This document shows, piece by piece, positions 24,915 to 31,307 of a DNA stretch of 32,003 nucleotides (its first letter is position 1; each line of letters starts with the position of its first letter). The stretch lies in NCBI GenBank assembly GCA_016784105.1, contig JADHVG010000011.1:1-32003 (forward strand), written 5' to 3'. The notes beneath the pieces were generated by a model, which had not been told where the DNA came from, searched no databases, and saw nothing but the letters and a program-made list of their open reading frames with translations. The DNA comes from Candidatus Woesearchaeota archaeon (GTDB lineage Archaea > Nanobdellota > Nanobdellia > Woesearchaeales > GW2011-AR4). A program made the position numbers and the translations under genes.

Positions 24915-24932
24915 AAGGAACTGATCTGTTTA

Positions 24933-25103
24933 ATGACGATGGAAGACCCGATACCTAAAGATTTATTCAATATTCTTGCATGTCCCTTATGTTTGGCATC
25001 TTTACGCTACTCAAAAGACAAAAAACAACTTGTATGTGTAAAGTGCAGCGAAAAATACCTCATAAAACAGGGAGTTCCAATCCTGTTGCCTCCCAAAAAA
25101 TAG
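24933..25103 (+). CDS. Trm112-like zinc protein (56 aa)
   Basis: A 56-residue frame, ATG 24933 (or 24939) to TAG 25101-25103. LFNILACPLCLASLRY, then LVCVKCSEKYLIKQGVPILLP matches the Trm112/UPF0434 fold: two CxxC knuckles and the 'Y.i..GIP.LLP' ending. In eukaryotes and archaea Trm112 is the obligate activator of several methyltransferases, including the release-factor methyltransferase Mtq2 and tRNA methyltransferases. The HemK/Mtq2-like fusion gene lies about 1.8 kb upstream on the same strand, so a functional link is reasonable but not shown. Confidence 0.85.
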   Translation: MTMEDPIPKDLFNILACPLCLASLRYSKDKKQLVCVKCSEKYLIKQGVPILLPPKK

Positions 25104-25113
25104 TTTTTATATA
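25104..25113 (+). promoter_or_regulatory. TATA box upstream of the class II tRNA
   Basis: Immediately after the Trm112 stop, TTTTTATATA precedes the tRNA by about 40 nt, so the primary transcript should carry a leader of roughly 15-20 nt. Confidence 0.45.
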
Positions 25114-25152
25114 CGAAAGTTATTTAAGAAAAGCTTAATTCGGATTTCTCAT

Positions 25153-25279
25153 GCTGCGATCGCATAATCTGGCATTGCGCTGATTCAATCCGTTAATTCG
25201 GTTGGAGCGTAAGCCTTGAGTTCAATACAGGTTAGCCAGTTTCCTTCGGGATCTCCCGGTTCAAATCCGGGTCGCAGCG
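25153..25279 (+). tRNA. intron-containing class II tRNA, identity unresolved (Leu(CAA)-like loop, Ser-like G73)
   Basis: Perfect 7-bp acceptor GCTGCGA/TCGCAGC, a D-arm GCA..TGC whose loop holds AATCTGGCA (G18G19), and a T-arm CCCGG-TTCAAAT-CCGGG. Between them lies more sequence than any tRNA needs. Pairing GCTGA (25178-25182) with TTAGC leaves an anticodon loop opening with TTCAA, about 41 nt of intron and an 18-nt variable arm, for a mature size of about 85 nt. That fits a class II tRNA. CAA would mean Leu, but the discriminator is G, as in Ser, and position 26 would be missing. The exact splice sites are not settled. A TTTTT terminator follows. Confidence 0.75.
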
Positions 25280-25284
25280 TTTTT
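25280..25284 (+). terminator. oligo-T terminator after the tRNA
   Basis: TTTTT directly after the discriminator base, the usual archaeal poly-T stop. Confidence 0.5.
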
Positions 25285-25339
25285 ATTTCTGTACCCCCTC
25301 AGCTATTTTCTGATTAGAAGTTAGTGTCTTTCGGCGGTG

Positions 25340-25591
25340 TCAAATAATCCTACTCCCTTTATGTCCTGTGTCTAATGGAAACTTTTTCCCACATTTTTCA
25401 CAATAATATTTGTTGTGTGTAAAGTCATAATGTACTGTTTTAGCATCCTTCCATTCAATTTTACATTTCTCACACTTTCCAGTATTCCCTTTTCCTTGTG
25501 TTTCAGTATCTACTGGTGCTTTTTTTACACGTCCTATACCTTCATCTAAAACCTTCTCAATGTCAAAATTCAATGTTTCTTCTTCTTTCAT
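25340..25591 (-). CDS. small zinc-ribbon protein
   Basis: 83 residues. The N-terminal 38 residues are charged and likely disordered. Then CEKCKIEWKDAKTVHYDF... YYCEKCGKKFPLD gives two CxxC pairs that can bind one zinc, with several His and aromatic residues between. The order resembles treble-clef or zinc-ribbon adaptor modules, but no family is recognised. It is the last gene of a three-gene set; its ATG overlaps the stop of the membrane mini-protein by 4 nt. Confidence 0.6.
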   Translation of the reverse strand: MKEEETLNFDIEKVLDEGIGRVKKAPVDTETQGKGNTGKCEKCKIEWKDAKTVHYDFTHNKYYCEKCGKKFPLDTGHKGSRII

Positions 25592-25797
25592 TTAGCCATT
25601 CTCATAATGATACCAATGATTCCTAGTATCATCATAATTATTCCACCTATAACTGCCCCAGCTATAGCAATCTTACCCGCATTAGGCAAGATATCAAAAT
25701 AGATTAAAGCCATTCCCATTACTCCTAAAACTCCAACAATCCCAGAACCACTAGCTAACCCAAAAATAGCTAATGATTGTTTTCCTTGTTTATCCAT
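25588..25797 (-). CDS. small two-helix membrane protein
   Basis: 69 residues, Gly/Ile/Met-rich. Two hydrophobic helices (about 9-31 and 41-66) are separated by a short polar turn (ILPNAGK). GxxxG-like patterns (GLASGSGIVGVLGVMG, GAVIGGIIMMILG) suggest tight helix packing or oligomerisation. No homologue recognised. It sits between the helical protein at 25802-26251 and the zinc-ribbon gene, with 4-nt spacing and a 4-nt overlap, so the three are one transcript. Confidence 0.6.
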   Translation of the reverse strand: MDKQGKQSLAIFGLASGSGIVGVLGVMGMALIYFDILPNAGKIAIAGAVIGGIIMMILGIIGIIMRMAK

Positions 25798-25801
25798 TCA
25801 A

Positions 25802-26251
25802 TCACCACCAACTTTCTTCTTCCTTTTCATCTTTTACTGGTTCTTCTTCTCCATTGACCTTACGCATACTTTCCTCAACTATATCCTCTCTATCTAATAC
25901 CTTACCAACCATTGCTCTTATCTCCCAATTTTCAAGGTTATCTGGAAATTTTTTGACTAGGGTATTAGCGTGTTTTAGGGAAGATTTTCTATAATGATCA
26001 TCCATAAACATAGAACAGTGAATCATATTAAGCTTGACTCTTATTTGCCATGCTTCTTCCCCGTATTTTTTAGAACCAATAATCCACTTACAGTTCTTAA
26101 CTCCCTTTTCAAATGCGGAAAAAAAACTAGAATCAATTTGCTTGTTCATCTCAGGATTATCAGTACTCTCCGCATCATGTACAGCTATGCATTGTTTCAA
26201 ACACGACTTCGCTATTGCAAAGTGTTCTGCGTCTTCAGTAAACATTCCCAT
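25802..26251 (-). CDS. helical, TPR-like protein of unknown function
   Basis: 149 residues, almost all helix. The pattern of paired helices (YGEEAWQIRVKLNMIHCSMF, YRKSSLKHANTLVKKFPDNLENWEIRAMVGK) resembles tetratricopeptide-type scaffolds. Four Cys occur in the first half (CLKQC, NCKW, HCSM). The tail is acidic and ends in ESWW. A GTATAAAACT TATA-like element (minus strand, 26266-26275) precedes it, and an AGGGGGT sequence lies just before the ATG. First gene of the three-gene set; no function can be assigned. Confidence 0.6.
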   Translation of the reverse strand: MGMFTEDAEHFAIAKSCLKQCIAVHDAESTDNPEMNKQIDSSFFSAFEKGVKNCKWIIGSKKYGEEAWQIRVKLNMIHCSMFMDDHYRKSSLKHANTLVKKFPDNLENWEIRAMVGKVLDREDIVEESMRKVNGEEEPVKDEKEEESWW

Positions 26252-26265
26252 ATTTACCCCCTAAT

Positions 26266-26275
26266 AGTTTTATAC
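26266..26275 (-). promoter_or_regulatory. TATA box of the three-gene small-protein set
   Basis: GTATAAAACT on the minus strand, close to the ATGs at 26251 and 26245. The 105-nt spacer to the next gene shows no other gene. Confidence 0.45.
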
Positions 26276-26356
26276 TACCTAGTAAACAATCATCTGATTA
26301 TTTACTTTTCGGTTTTTATAGTAGGAATTATCAATATTTTAGAGGGAGTAGTTTTT

Positions 26357-28042
26357 CTATTTCTTAATTTCCTTTAGGGCTTTTTCTATTTCTTCTAAGT
26401 TTAAATCTCCAGAACTTGATTCTGGTTTTTTTCCAAATTTCTTAATTCCAACAAATACCAGAACAAAAACAAGGATTATTCCAATTAGATAGTACATCCA
26501 ACCTATTTGTTGTTTATTAGTATTTAAAGGGAGTATTTCTTCTGATTCTTCCAGAGCTGTATCAAGATCTTGAACGGTCTCTTCCACAGGATTGTGGGTA
26601 GATGGTAAAACAATTTCCTGTTTTTCATCTGGTTTTTGTTCAACTAGACTTAAATCCGGAGTATTATTTTCTTTTTCGGTTCCATTACCTGCTTTAATTA
26701 CTATATTTTCTTCCAAAGAAAAAAATTCACCAAACTCCGATTGATAATCCAAAGTTAGATCTATCTGATAAACACTATCTAACGTTAAAGGTTTAATTTC
26801 AGTACTCAAGATACTCAGCAATTTCCCAGTGTTTAAAGAATCGTAAGTTTTAGATGATTCTTTGAGACCGGGAATATCGCTAGTATACTTTACTTGAATG
26901 TTTTTGAATGAATTAGCCTGGTTGGGATTAAATAGTCCTATCTTCACATATTTCGGGTTTTCAGGTTCAATATTTTTTGGTATTTCTTTGAGTATTTCCA
27001 AACAATCACATTTTATTTCTATGTCTAATTCTTTTTTGGAGTTTCTAAGAAAACTGTCAATCTTGTAGTTAGATTCTACGCTTAATCCATATTCTCCTGA
27101 TGTAAAACTCTGAAGTTCAAAATCAAAAGTTTTGTTTTCTTCTGGTAAAATAAATCCATTCCAGCTTAGTCTTCCGTTTGTGTTCTTCATGTCTTTTGAC
27201 TTTTTTATTATCTTAATCCCTCTAGGAATTTCTAGGTTAAATGTTTTCACATCAATTTCATATTCGCTATTAGTGTTTTCTACTACAATTGTCATGTTAA
27301 ATTTCTCTCCTATGTCAAATTTCGTTTTTTGAGTGTTCTTGCTAAAATTAATGGCATAAGGGTAAACCTTTCCTAAAATCTTACTAGAAGACTCTTGGAC
27401 AGATTTCCCTCCATTAAAATAAGACACGTTTGCTTGCAAGACAAAATCTCCTTCGTAAAGAGCTTTGGAATCAAATGAACACGTCTTTATTTGCTTACCA
27501 TTAACGTTCCCAGTTATTACCAGTTTATTCAGAATTTTCTTACACCCTTCTAGACTTACTAGTTCCAGATTGGATGGAAGGCTGATGCTTGCAACTACAT
27601 TTTCAGCAGCTATATCTCCCAAATTTTCCAGAGAAAACGAAGAGGTAACTACTTCTCCTATCAATAAATTTTCTTTTCCTGTAGCAACTTCAATATCTAT
27701 CTCAGATTTTATTTGATAGACATCTACTTGAGCCTTATACACATCCAGAAAAGTTGTAAAATTTTTATGCGAATAAGCAAGATTGTCAATACACACATTA
27801 ATATTGTTTTTTATCCTACATTCATTGTTATTTATGATGTATCCCTCCCCCTCTATACTCACAGAAACTTTGCTTCCTTCCGAATTTATGCTAAACATAA
27901 ATTCTTTACCTGAAATATTTATTTTTGTGTCATCCTTTATTTCTCCGGAGTATAAAATTTCTTGATAGATTGAAAAAATTGAAGGAATTGACACCAAAAG
28001 AACTAACAAGAGTGTTGCCAGTAGAACTATTTTTTTTATCAT
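26357..28042 (-). CDS. surface protein with repeated beta-sandwich (NEW3/CARDB/DUF11-like) domains and C-terminal membrane anchor
   Basis: 561 residues. A signal peptide lies at the start (KIVLLATLLLVLLVSIPSIFS), then several beta-rich repeats. Those at about 115-225 and 230-340 read GEVVTSSFSLENLGDIAAEN and GEKFNMTIVVENTNSEYEID, the typical opening of NEW3/CARDB or DUF11-type adhesive or spacer domains. A Glu/Pro-rich linker (about 455-510) follows, then one membrane helix (MYYLIGIILVFVLVFVGI, about 517-534) and a short cytoplasmic tail. It starts in the stop of the AI-2E-type gene (4-nt overlap). Probably cell-surface exposed; its ligand is unknown. Confidence 0.7.
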   Translation of the reverse strand: MIKKIVLLATLLLVLLVSIPSIFSIYQEILYSGEIKDDTKINISGKEFMFSINSEGSKVSVSIEGEGYIINNNECRIKNNINVCIDNLAYSHKNFTTFLDVYKAQVDVYQIKSEIDIEVATGKENLLIGEVVTSSFSLENLGDIAAENVVASISLPSNLELVSLEGCKKILNKLVITGNVNGKQIKTCSFDSKALYEGDFVLQANVSYFNGGKSVQESSSKILGKVYPYAINFSKNTQKTKFDIGEKFNMTIVVENTNSEYEIDVKTFNLEIPRGIKIIKKSKDMKNTNGRLSWNGFILPEENKTFDFELQSFTSGEYGLSVESNYKIDSFLRNSKKELDIEIKCDCLEILKEIPKNIEPENPKYVKIGLFNPNQANSFKNIQVKYTSDIPGLKESSKTYDSLNTGKLLSILSTEIKPLTLDSVYQIDLTLDYQSEFGEFFSLEENIVIKAGNGTEKENNTPDLSLVEQKPDEKQEIVLPSTHNPVEETVQDLDTALEESEEILPLNTNKQQIGWMYYLIGIILVFVLVFVGIKKFGKKPESSSGDLNLEEIEKALKEIKK

Positions 28043-29103
28043 GATTTTTCTTCTTCATAAATTTTTATGAATGTTACCAATATTGCTAGAATAATCGGCC
28101 CCACTAAAACCCCTATAAATCCTATAAGTTTTAGGCCTCCCACAACCCCCAATAAAACTACAACCGGATGTAAGCCTCCTCTTTCCCCAATAATCTTGGG
28201 TTTCAGGATGTTGTCTATGGTTCCAACAATAAATATCCCGTAAAAAATCAATAAAATTCCTTTTATTATCAGAGCTGTGTCAAAATCTGCATACCCATTA
28301 AAGATAAGGAACAAAGAAGCTGGAAGCCAGATTATTGATGATCCGATGTAAGGGATTAACGCAGCAAAACTCATAACAATACCCCACAGCAAAGGTGTAG
28401 GGATTCCAAAGATAAAGAATCCAATTCCTCCCAAAGTTCCTTGTATGATTGCTATGATTATGCTCCCATAGATTACTGCATAGGTCATCTCATTCAATTT
28501 TTCAAACACTTTTTTGCTATGCTCTCTTTTCAATGGAAGCACTCTTTCAACCTTGTTTATGAGAAGTTTTCCATCCCTAAAAAGAAAAAACAGCACAAAA
28601 AGGAAGATGAATAGATGTAGTATGAAAACCGGTATGGAAAATAGTATGTTTGATATTCCATCAGTCACTTTTGTCGTGACACCGGATACGGTCGTGTCCA
28701 CATAGTATTTTAGCTGTGGATTTTTTGAAAGTCCATCCATATAATCCATGATCTTACATGAAAATTTGTCAGCAGGTTCACACTGCGCAGCATTAACTCC
28801 TATAGTAGATAATTTTTGTTTAGAAAGGATGTAATTTGTGTAGGTTTCTGTTGATATCTTATCAAGAACAAAAAACAAAGGTAAAGTGACTATCAAAACG
28901 ACAAGTAAAGTTGTTATCAACGAAGCAAGGTTTTTTCTTTTTAATTTTTTCTTTAGGTATCTGTACAGAGGGTAGAATAGGTATGAGAAAACTAGCCCAG
29001 TTAACAAAGCAGTCAGGAACGGCTTGATTATAAGGAAAGAGACCATAATCAAAGATAAGAAAATTATGGTAAAAAGTGTTTTTTTGTAGAGTTCTGAATC
29101 CAT
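28039..29103 (-). CDS. AI-2E family membrane protein
   Basis: 354 residues with about eight hydrophobic segments, ending in KIYEEEKS. The family (PF01594) signature region GGIGFFIFGIPTPLLWGIVMSFAALIPYIGSSIIWLP is clear, as is the late RGGLHPVVVLLGVVGGLKLIGFIGVLVGPI. Members include Na/H antiporter-like and proposed quorum-signal exporters, but most have no proven substrate. The ATG at 29103 (MDSELYKK) is right: a longer frame to 29166 would run through the tRNA-Val gene. The ATG lies 8 nt after the tRNA's CCA, leaving no room for a promoter, so it probably reads through from the tRNA promoter. Confidence 0.88.
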   Translation of the reverse strand: MDSELYKKTLFTIIFLSLIMVSFLIIKPFLTALLTGLVFSYLFYPLYRYLKKKLKRKNLASLITTLLVVLIVTLPLFFVLDKISTETYTNYILSKQKLSTIGVNAAQCEPADKFSCKIMDYMDGLSKNPQLKYYVDTTVSGVTTKVTDGISNILFSIPVFILHLFIFLFVLFFLFRDGKLLINKVERVLPLKREHSKKVFEKLNEMTYAVIYGSIIIAIIQGTLGGIGFFIFGIPTPLLWGIVMSFAALIPYIGSSIIWLPASLFLIFNGYADFDTALIIKGILLIFYGIFIVGTIDNILKPKIIGERGGLHPVVVLLGVVGGLKLIGFIGVLVGPIILAILVTFIKIYEEEKS

Positions 29104-29110
29104 TTTAAAA

Positions 29111-29187
29111 TGGTGGGCCCGACCAGATTTGAACTGGCGATCTTTGCCGTGTCGAGGCAACGTCATACCAGACTAGACCACGGGCCC
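29111..29187 (-). tRNA. tRNA-Val(GAC), CCA encoded, C33 instead of U33
   Basis: All four arms pair: acceptor GGGCCCG/CGGGCCC, D-stem GTC/GAC with loop TAGTCTGGTAT, anticodon stem TTGCC/GGCAA, T-arm GCCAG-TTCAAAT-CTGGT. A73 is followed by an encoded CCA (29111-29113). The anticodon loop is TCGACAC, giving GAC (Val) but with C at position 33, where nearly all elongator tRNAs have U. No intron. A TATA box (29209-29219, minus strand) lies about 25 nt before the 5' end, which fits transcription starting at or near G1. Confidence 0.93.
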
Positions 29188-29208
29188 ATAAGACGAAAGA
29201 GAAAATAG

Positions 29209-29219
29209 TAATATAAAAA
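29209..29219 (-). promoter_or_regulatory. TATA box for tRNA-Val (and probably the AI-2E operon)
   Basis: Minus-strand GTTTTTATATTA about 25 nt upstream of the tRNA-Val 5' end. No other promoter is possible between the tRNA and the AI-2E start codon. Confidence 0.5.
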
Positions 29220-29224
29220 CGTTG

Positions 29225-29860
29225 CTATATTGCATATGCTATTGTTGAGGGGCTTCTCCTCCCTATACAAGGTCCATCTTCCACTTTGAAATTTGCTTTT
29301 TCAAGATTTTTTCTTACTTGGGTTGCGCAGGAATAAGTTGTTAATACCGCATCTTTCTTCATAACTTTTCTAATATTTTTAAAAAACTCTTCTGTCCATA
29401 ATTCCGGACACTTTTTCGTGGAAAAAGGATCTAAAAAACAAACATCAAACTTTTCTTTAATGTTCTTTATGCTTTTTCTCGCATCATCAACAATTATTTT
29501 GATTTTGATTTTTTCATCAGAATATTCTCTCTTTTCAGCAGCTTTCTTTATTTTTTCATAGTTTCTTTCAAGATGATTATACTTTGAATCCTGGGGGATT
29601 GTTATTTGTTTGATTTTTTCTAGTATGGTTTTATCATTCTCTAAAGCGGTTATAGAAACATTCGCTGAAGAAATTGTCGCTAAACTGTTGTACCCAAGAC
29701 CAAAACAAACATCCAAAACTTTCATTCCATCCTTTAACTTAGAAGGTTTTACAAATTTCTCAAAAGATTCTTCTAGTGCTCCACTTGTTGAGTGATAGGT
29801 TTCATCATACTCTTCATTATGGAAAGTTAAAGAATTGTCTTTTGTCAGTACTTGTTTCAT
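29225..29860 (-). CDS. MnmC-like SAM-dependent methyltransferase (PF05430/DUF752 type)
   Basis: 211 residues. SLTFHNEEYDETYHSTSGALEES (about 9-31) is the characteristic N-terminal element of the MnmC methyltransferase domain. VLDVCFGLGYNSLATIS is the SAM loop, ALENDK the acidic residue, and FDVCFLDPFSTKKCPELWTEEFF the catalytic-region motif 'LDxFsp.knPelW'. TTYSCATQVRKNLEKANFKVEDGPCIGRR closes the domain. In bacteria this domain makes the final methylation of mnm5U34 in tRNAs such as tRNA-Arg(UCU). Its ATG lies 14 nt after the 3' end of tRNA-Arg(UCU) with no space for a promoter. The FAD oxidase half of bacterial MnmC is absent. Confidence 0.85.
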   Translation of the reverse strand: MKQVLTKDNSLTFHNEEYDETYHSTSGALEESFEKFVKPSKLKDGMKVLDVCFGLGYNSLATISSANVSITALENDKTILEKIKQITIPQDSKYNHLERNYEKIKKAAEKREYSDEKIKIKIIVDDARKSIKNIKEKFDVCFLDPFSTKKCPELWTEEFFKNIRKVMKKDAVLTTYSCATQVRKNLEKANFKVEDGPCIGRRSPSTIAYAI

Positions 29861-29874
29861 TTTAGAATAATGAA

Positions 29875-29974
29875 CGGGCCAGGCAGGATTCGAACCCGCG
29901 ACCTATTGCTTACATCTTAAGCAATATAGCTCAACTAGAAGGCAATCGCTCTATCCAAGCTGAGCTACTGGCCC
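29875..29974 (-). tRNA. tRNA-Arg(UCU) with a canonical 37/38 intron
   Basis: Acceptor GGGCCAG/CTGGCCC, D-arm GCTC..GAGC, T-arm GCGGG-TTCGAAT-CCTGC, variable loop AGGTC and discriminator G. The anticodon stem ATTGC/GCAAT closes a mature loop CTTCTAA, with U33 and anticodon TCT. About 25 nt lie between A37 and A38 as an intron at the standard archaeal position. CCA is not encoded. A TATA-like ATTTATAAAT at 29999-30008 (minus strand) is about 25 nt upstream of the 5' end. Confidence 0.93.
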
Positions 29975-29998
29975 ATTGGAATTATTGAAGTGATACCC

Positions 29999-30008
29999 AA
30001 TTTATAAA
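29999..30008 (-). promoter_or_regulatory. TATA box for tRNA-Arg (and probably the MnmC-like gene)
   Basis: ATTTATAAAT, palindromic, 25 nt upstream of the tRNA-Arg 5' end. Confidence 0.5.
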
Positions 30009-30018
30009 TGTTTCAGAA

Positions 30019-30180
30019 TTATTGCTGTCTTGCGGCTGCTTCGTCCCAGTCTGCTGTCCACATCGTACAGTGTTTTTTGAGTTCCCAGTAATAGTGGCAG
30101 TTTTTTCCGAACTTTCCCCAGATAACACATCCTTTACATGAGGGAGGTGCATCATCTTTCTTTTCTTCTTGTTCTGCCAT
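30019..30180 (-). CDS. small Cys/Trp-rich protein (53 aa)
   Basis: A 53-residue frame from ATG 30180 to TAA 30019-30021. After an acidic start (MAEQEEKKDDAPP) it has CKGCVIWGKFGKNCHYYWELKKHCTMWTADWDEA. Four Cys are spaced CxxC...C...C with His and many aromatics, compatible with a small metal site or an iron-sulfur cluster. A TATA-like TTTTTTAAATTTG at 30200-30210 (minus strand) lies 20-30 nt upstream, between it and Top6A. No family recognised. The distinctive composition makes a spurious frame unlikely. Confidence 0.65.
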   Translation of the reverse strand: MAEQEEKKDDAPPSCKGCVIWGKFGKNCHYYWELKKHCTMWTADWDEAAARQQ

Positions 30181-30212
30181 ATTTATTAAGAATTAAAACA
30201 AATTTAAAAAAG

Positions 30213-31307
30213 TTATGGTAGCCATGTTTTTTTGTCTTTCAGTTTCTTAGGTAAGTAATCGGATATAACAAAATTAAGTCCATGTTTTGCCAGAGCTTGT
30301 TGCTCCGCACGAACCTTCATCTTTACAAGTTTTTGCAGTGCTTTCTGCCATTCTTTGTGGTGTAAGATAAACGGATCATTTTTCAGCATGTCCTTTACTT
30401 TCTTTATATCTATATCCTTCAAAGGATGGCTGGGAAGCTTATAATCTTCTATGTCTTGAGGAGTTATTCCTATGAATTTTGCGTTTGGAACGCAAAAGTA
30501 TTCGTTGATATGTGCTGCATTCCCAGAACCTACTTTCAGTGTACGATAAATGTTCCCCATCCCATATGGGTCTCCATCCGTGAATACATAAACTGGGAGT
30601 TTTTTGGCATCTGATAACCTACGAATAAATCTTCTCAGGGCACGAGTAGGAACTCCCCCCATAGAAATCAATATACAGTTTGCTTTCTGCCAGTACTTAT
30701 GTTTAACTAACCTTTGAAACATCCCTGCTGTCTCTACTGCCATGATAAATTTTGCGTTAGTTTCAAATTTTAGATGTTCAACAGAAATTGGGATGGAATA
30801 AGCCCCTGAACCAAACTTTGTGCAATCAATTCTGATAGGTTTCCCAGTGTCAGTGTCTTTATCCACAACTATAAGTTTTCCGGCTATTTCTCCTCCTTTC
30901 TCTTCTGGAATAAAGCCTAGCTGTTCACGATTAACCATCATCATCGCTTCAATGTCTTCCATCACTGTATCTGATTCCGGCTGTTCTTTGAAAGCTGCTT
31001 CTTTCCAGTTTTTGGAAATGTAGTACATTTCCCTTTTTGTGGTTATGTCGTCGGTCTCCACAACATTTTTTGCGTGGGACAACATCCTTAATGTTTGAGC
31101 AAAAGTTTTGATGGTTGAAGCGGTTAAAGTACGTTCTTTCATCTTTCCGAGCAGTTCAAAGTACCCGTCCTTAGGATCATACTTCACATTACTCAAAGCA
31201 CGAAGAGGCATCTTTAATTCTGGCTGTTTTTTCTTCTTAATTTTATTGTAAACGTCTTTCGTTGCGACTTCTTTTATTTTGTTCACAACTTCATTCTTTT
31301 TTGTCAT
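30213..31307 (-). CDS. top6A: DNA topoisomerase VI subunit A (Spo11-like)
   Basis: DNA-cleaving subunit of the type IIB topoisomerase that relaxes and decatenates DNA. 364 residues. The 5Y-CAP domain holds the catalytic tyrosine in TKREMYYISKNW (second Tyr, about residue 96, by alignment to Spo11). The Toprim domain has MAVETAGMFQRL (conserved Glu) and VFTDGDPYGMGNIYRTLKVGS (Mg-binding DGDPYG, about 243). PSHPLKDIDIKKV and the C-terminal MKVRAEQQALAKHGLNFVISDYLPKKL are typical. The start lies inside the end of top6B, with a 17-nt overlap, so translation is coupled. Confidence 0.97.
   Translation of the reverse strand: MTKKNEVVNKIKEVATKDVYNKIKKKKQPELKMPLRALSNVKYDPKDGYFELLGKMKERTLTASTIKTFAQTLRMLSHAKNVVETDDITTKREMYYISKNWKEAAFKEQPESDTVMEDIEAMMMVNREQLGFIPEEKGGEIAGKLIVVDKDTDTGKPIRIDCTKFGSGAYSIPISVEHLKFETNAKFIMAVETAGMFQRLVKHKYWQKANCILISMGGVPTRALRRFIRRLSDAKKLPVYVFTDGDPYGMGNIYRTLKVGSGNAAHINEYFCVPNAKFIGITPQDIEDYKLPSHPLKDIDIKKVKDMLKNDPFILHHKEWQKALQKLVKMKVRAEQQALAKHGLNFVISDYLPKKLKDKKTWLP

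Noticed and set aside
25178-25254. tRNA-Trp(CCA) or tRNA-Ser(UGA/GGA) reading of the intron-bearing tRNA
   Set aside because: Trp would leave an 18-nt variable region in a class I tRNA, and the candidate Ser anticodons lack a pairing stem at the right distance.
25279-26356. Integrated element with the tRNA 3' end as attachment site
   Set aside because: No second copy of the tRNA 3' sequence and no integrase or transposase were seen in the adjacent genes.
29104-29166. N-terminal extension of the AI-2E protein upstream of the ATG at 29103
   Set aside because: It runs through the T-arm, anticodon arm and variable loop of tRNA-Val and has no resemblance to the family; the ATG at 29103 fits.
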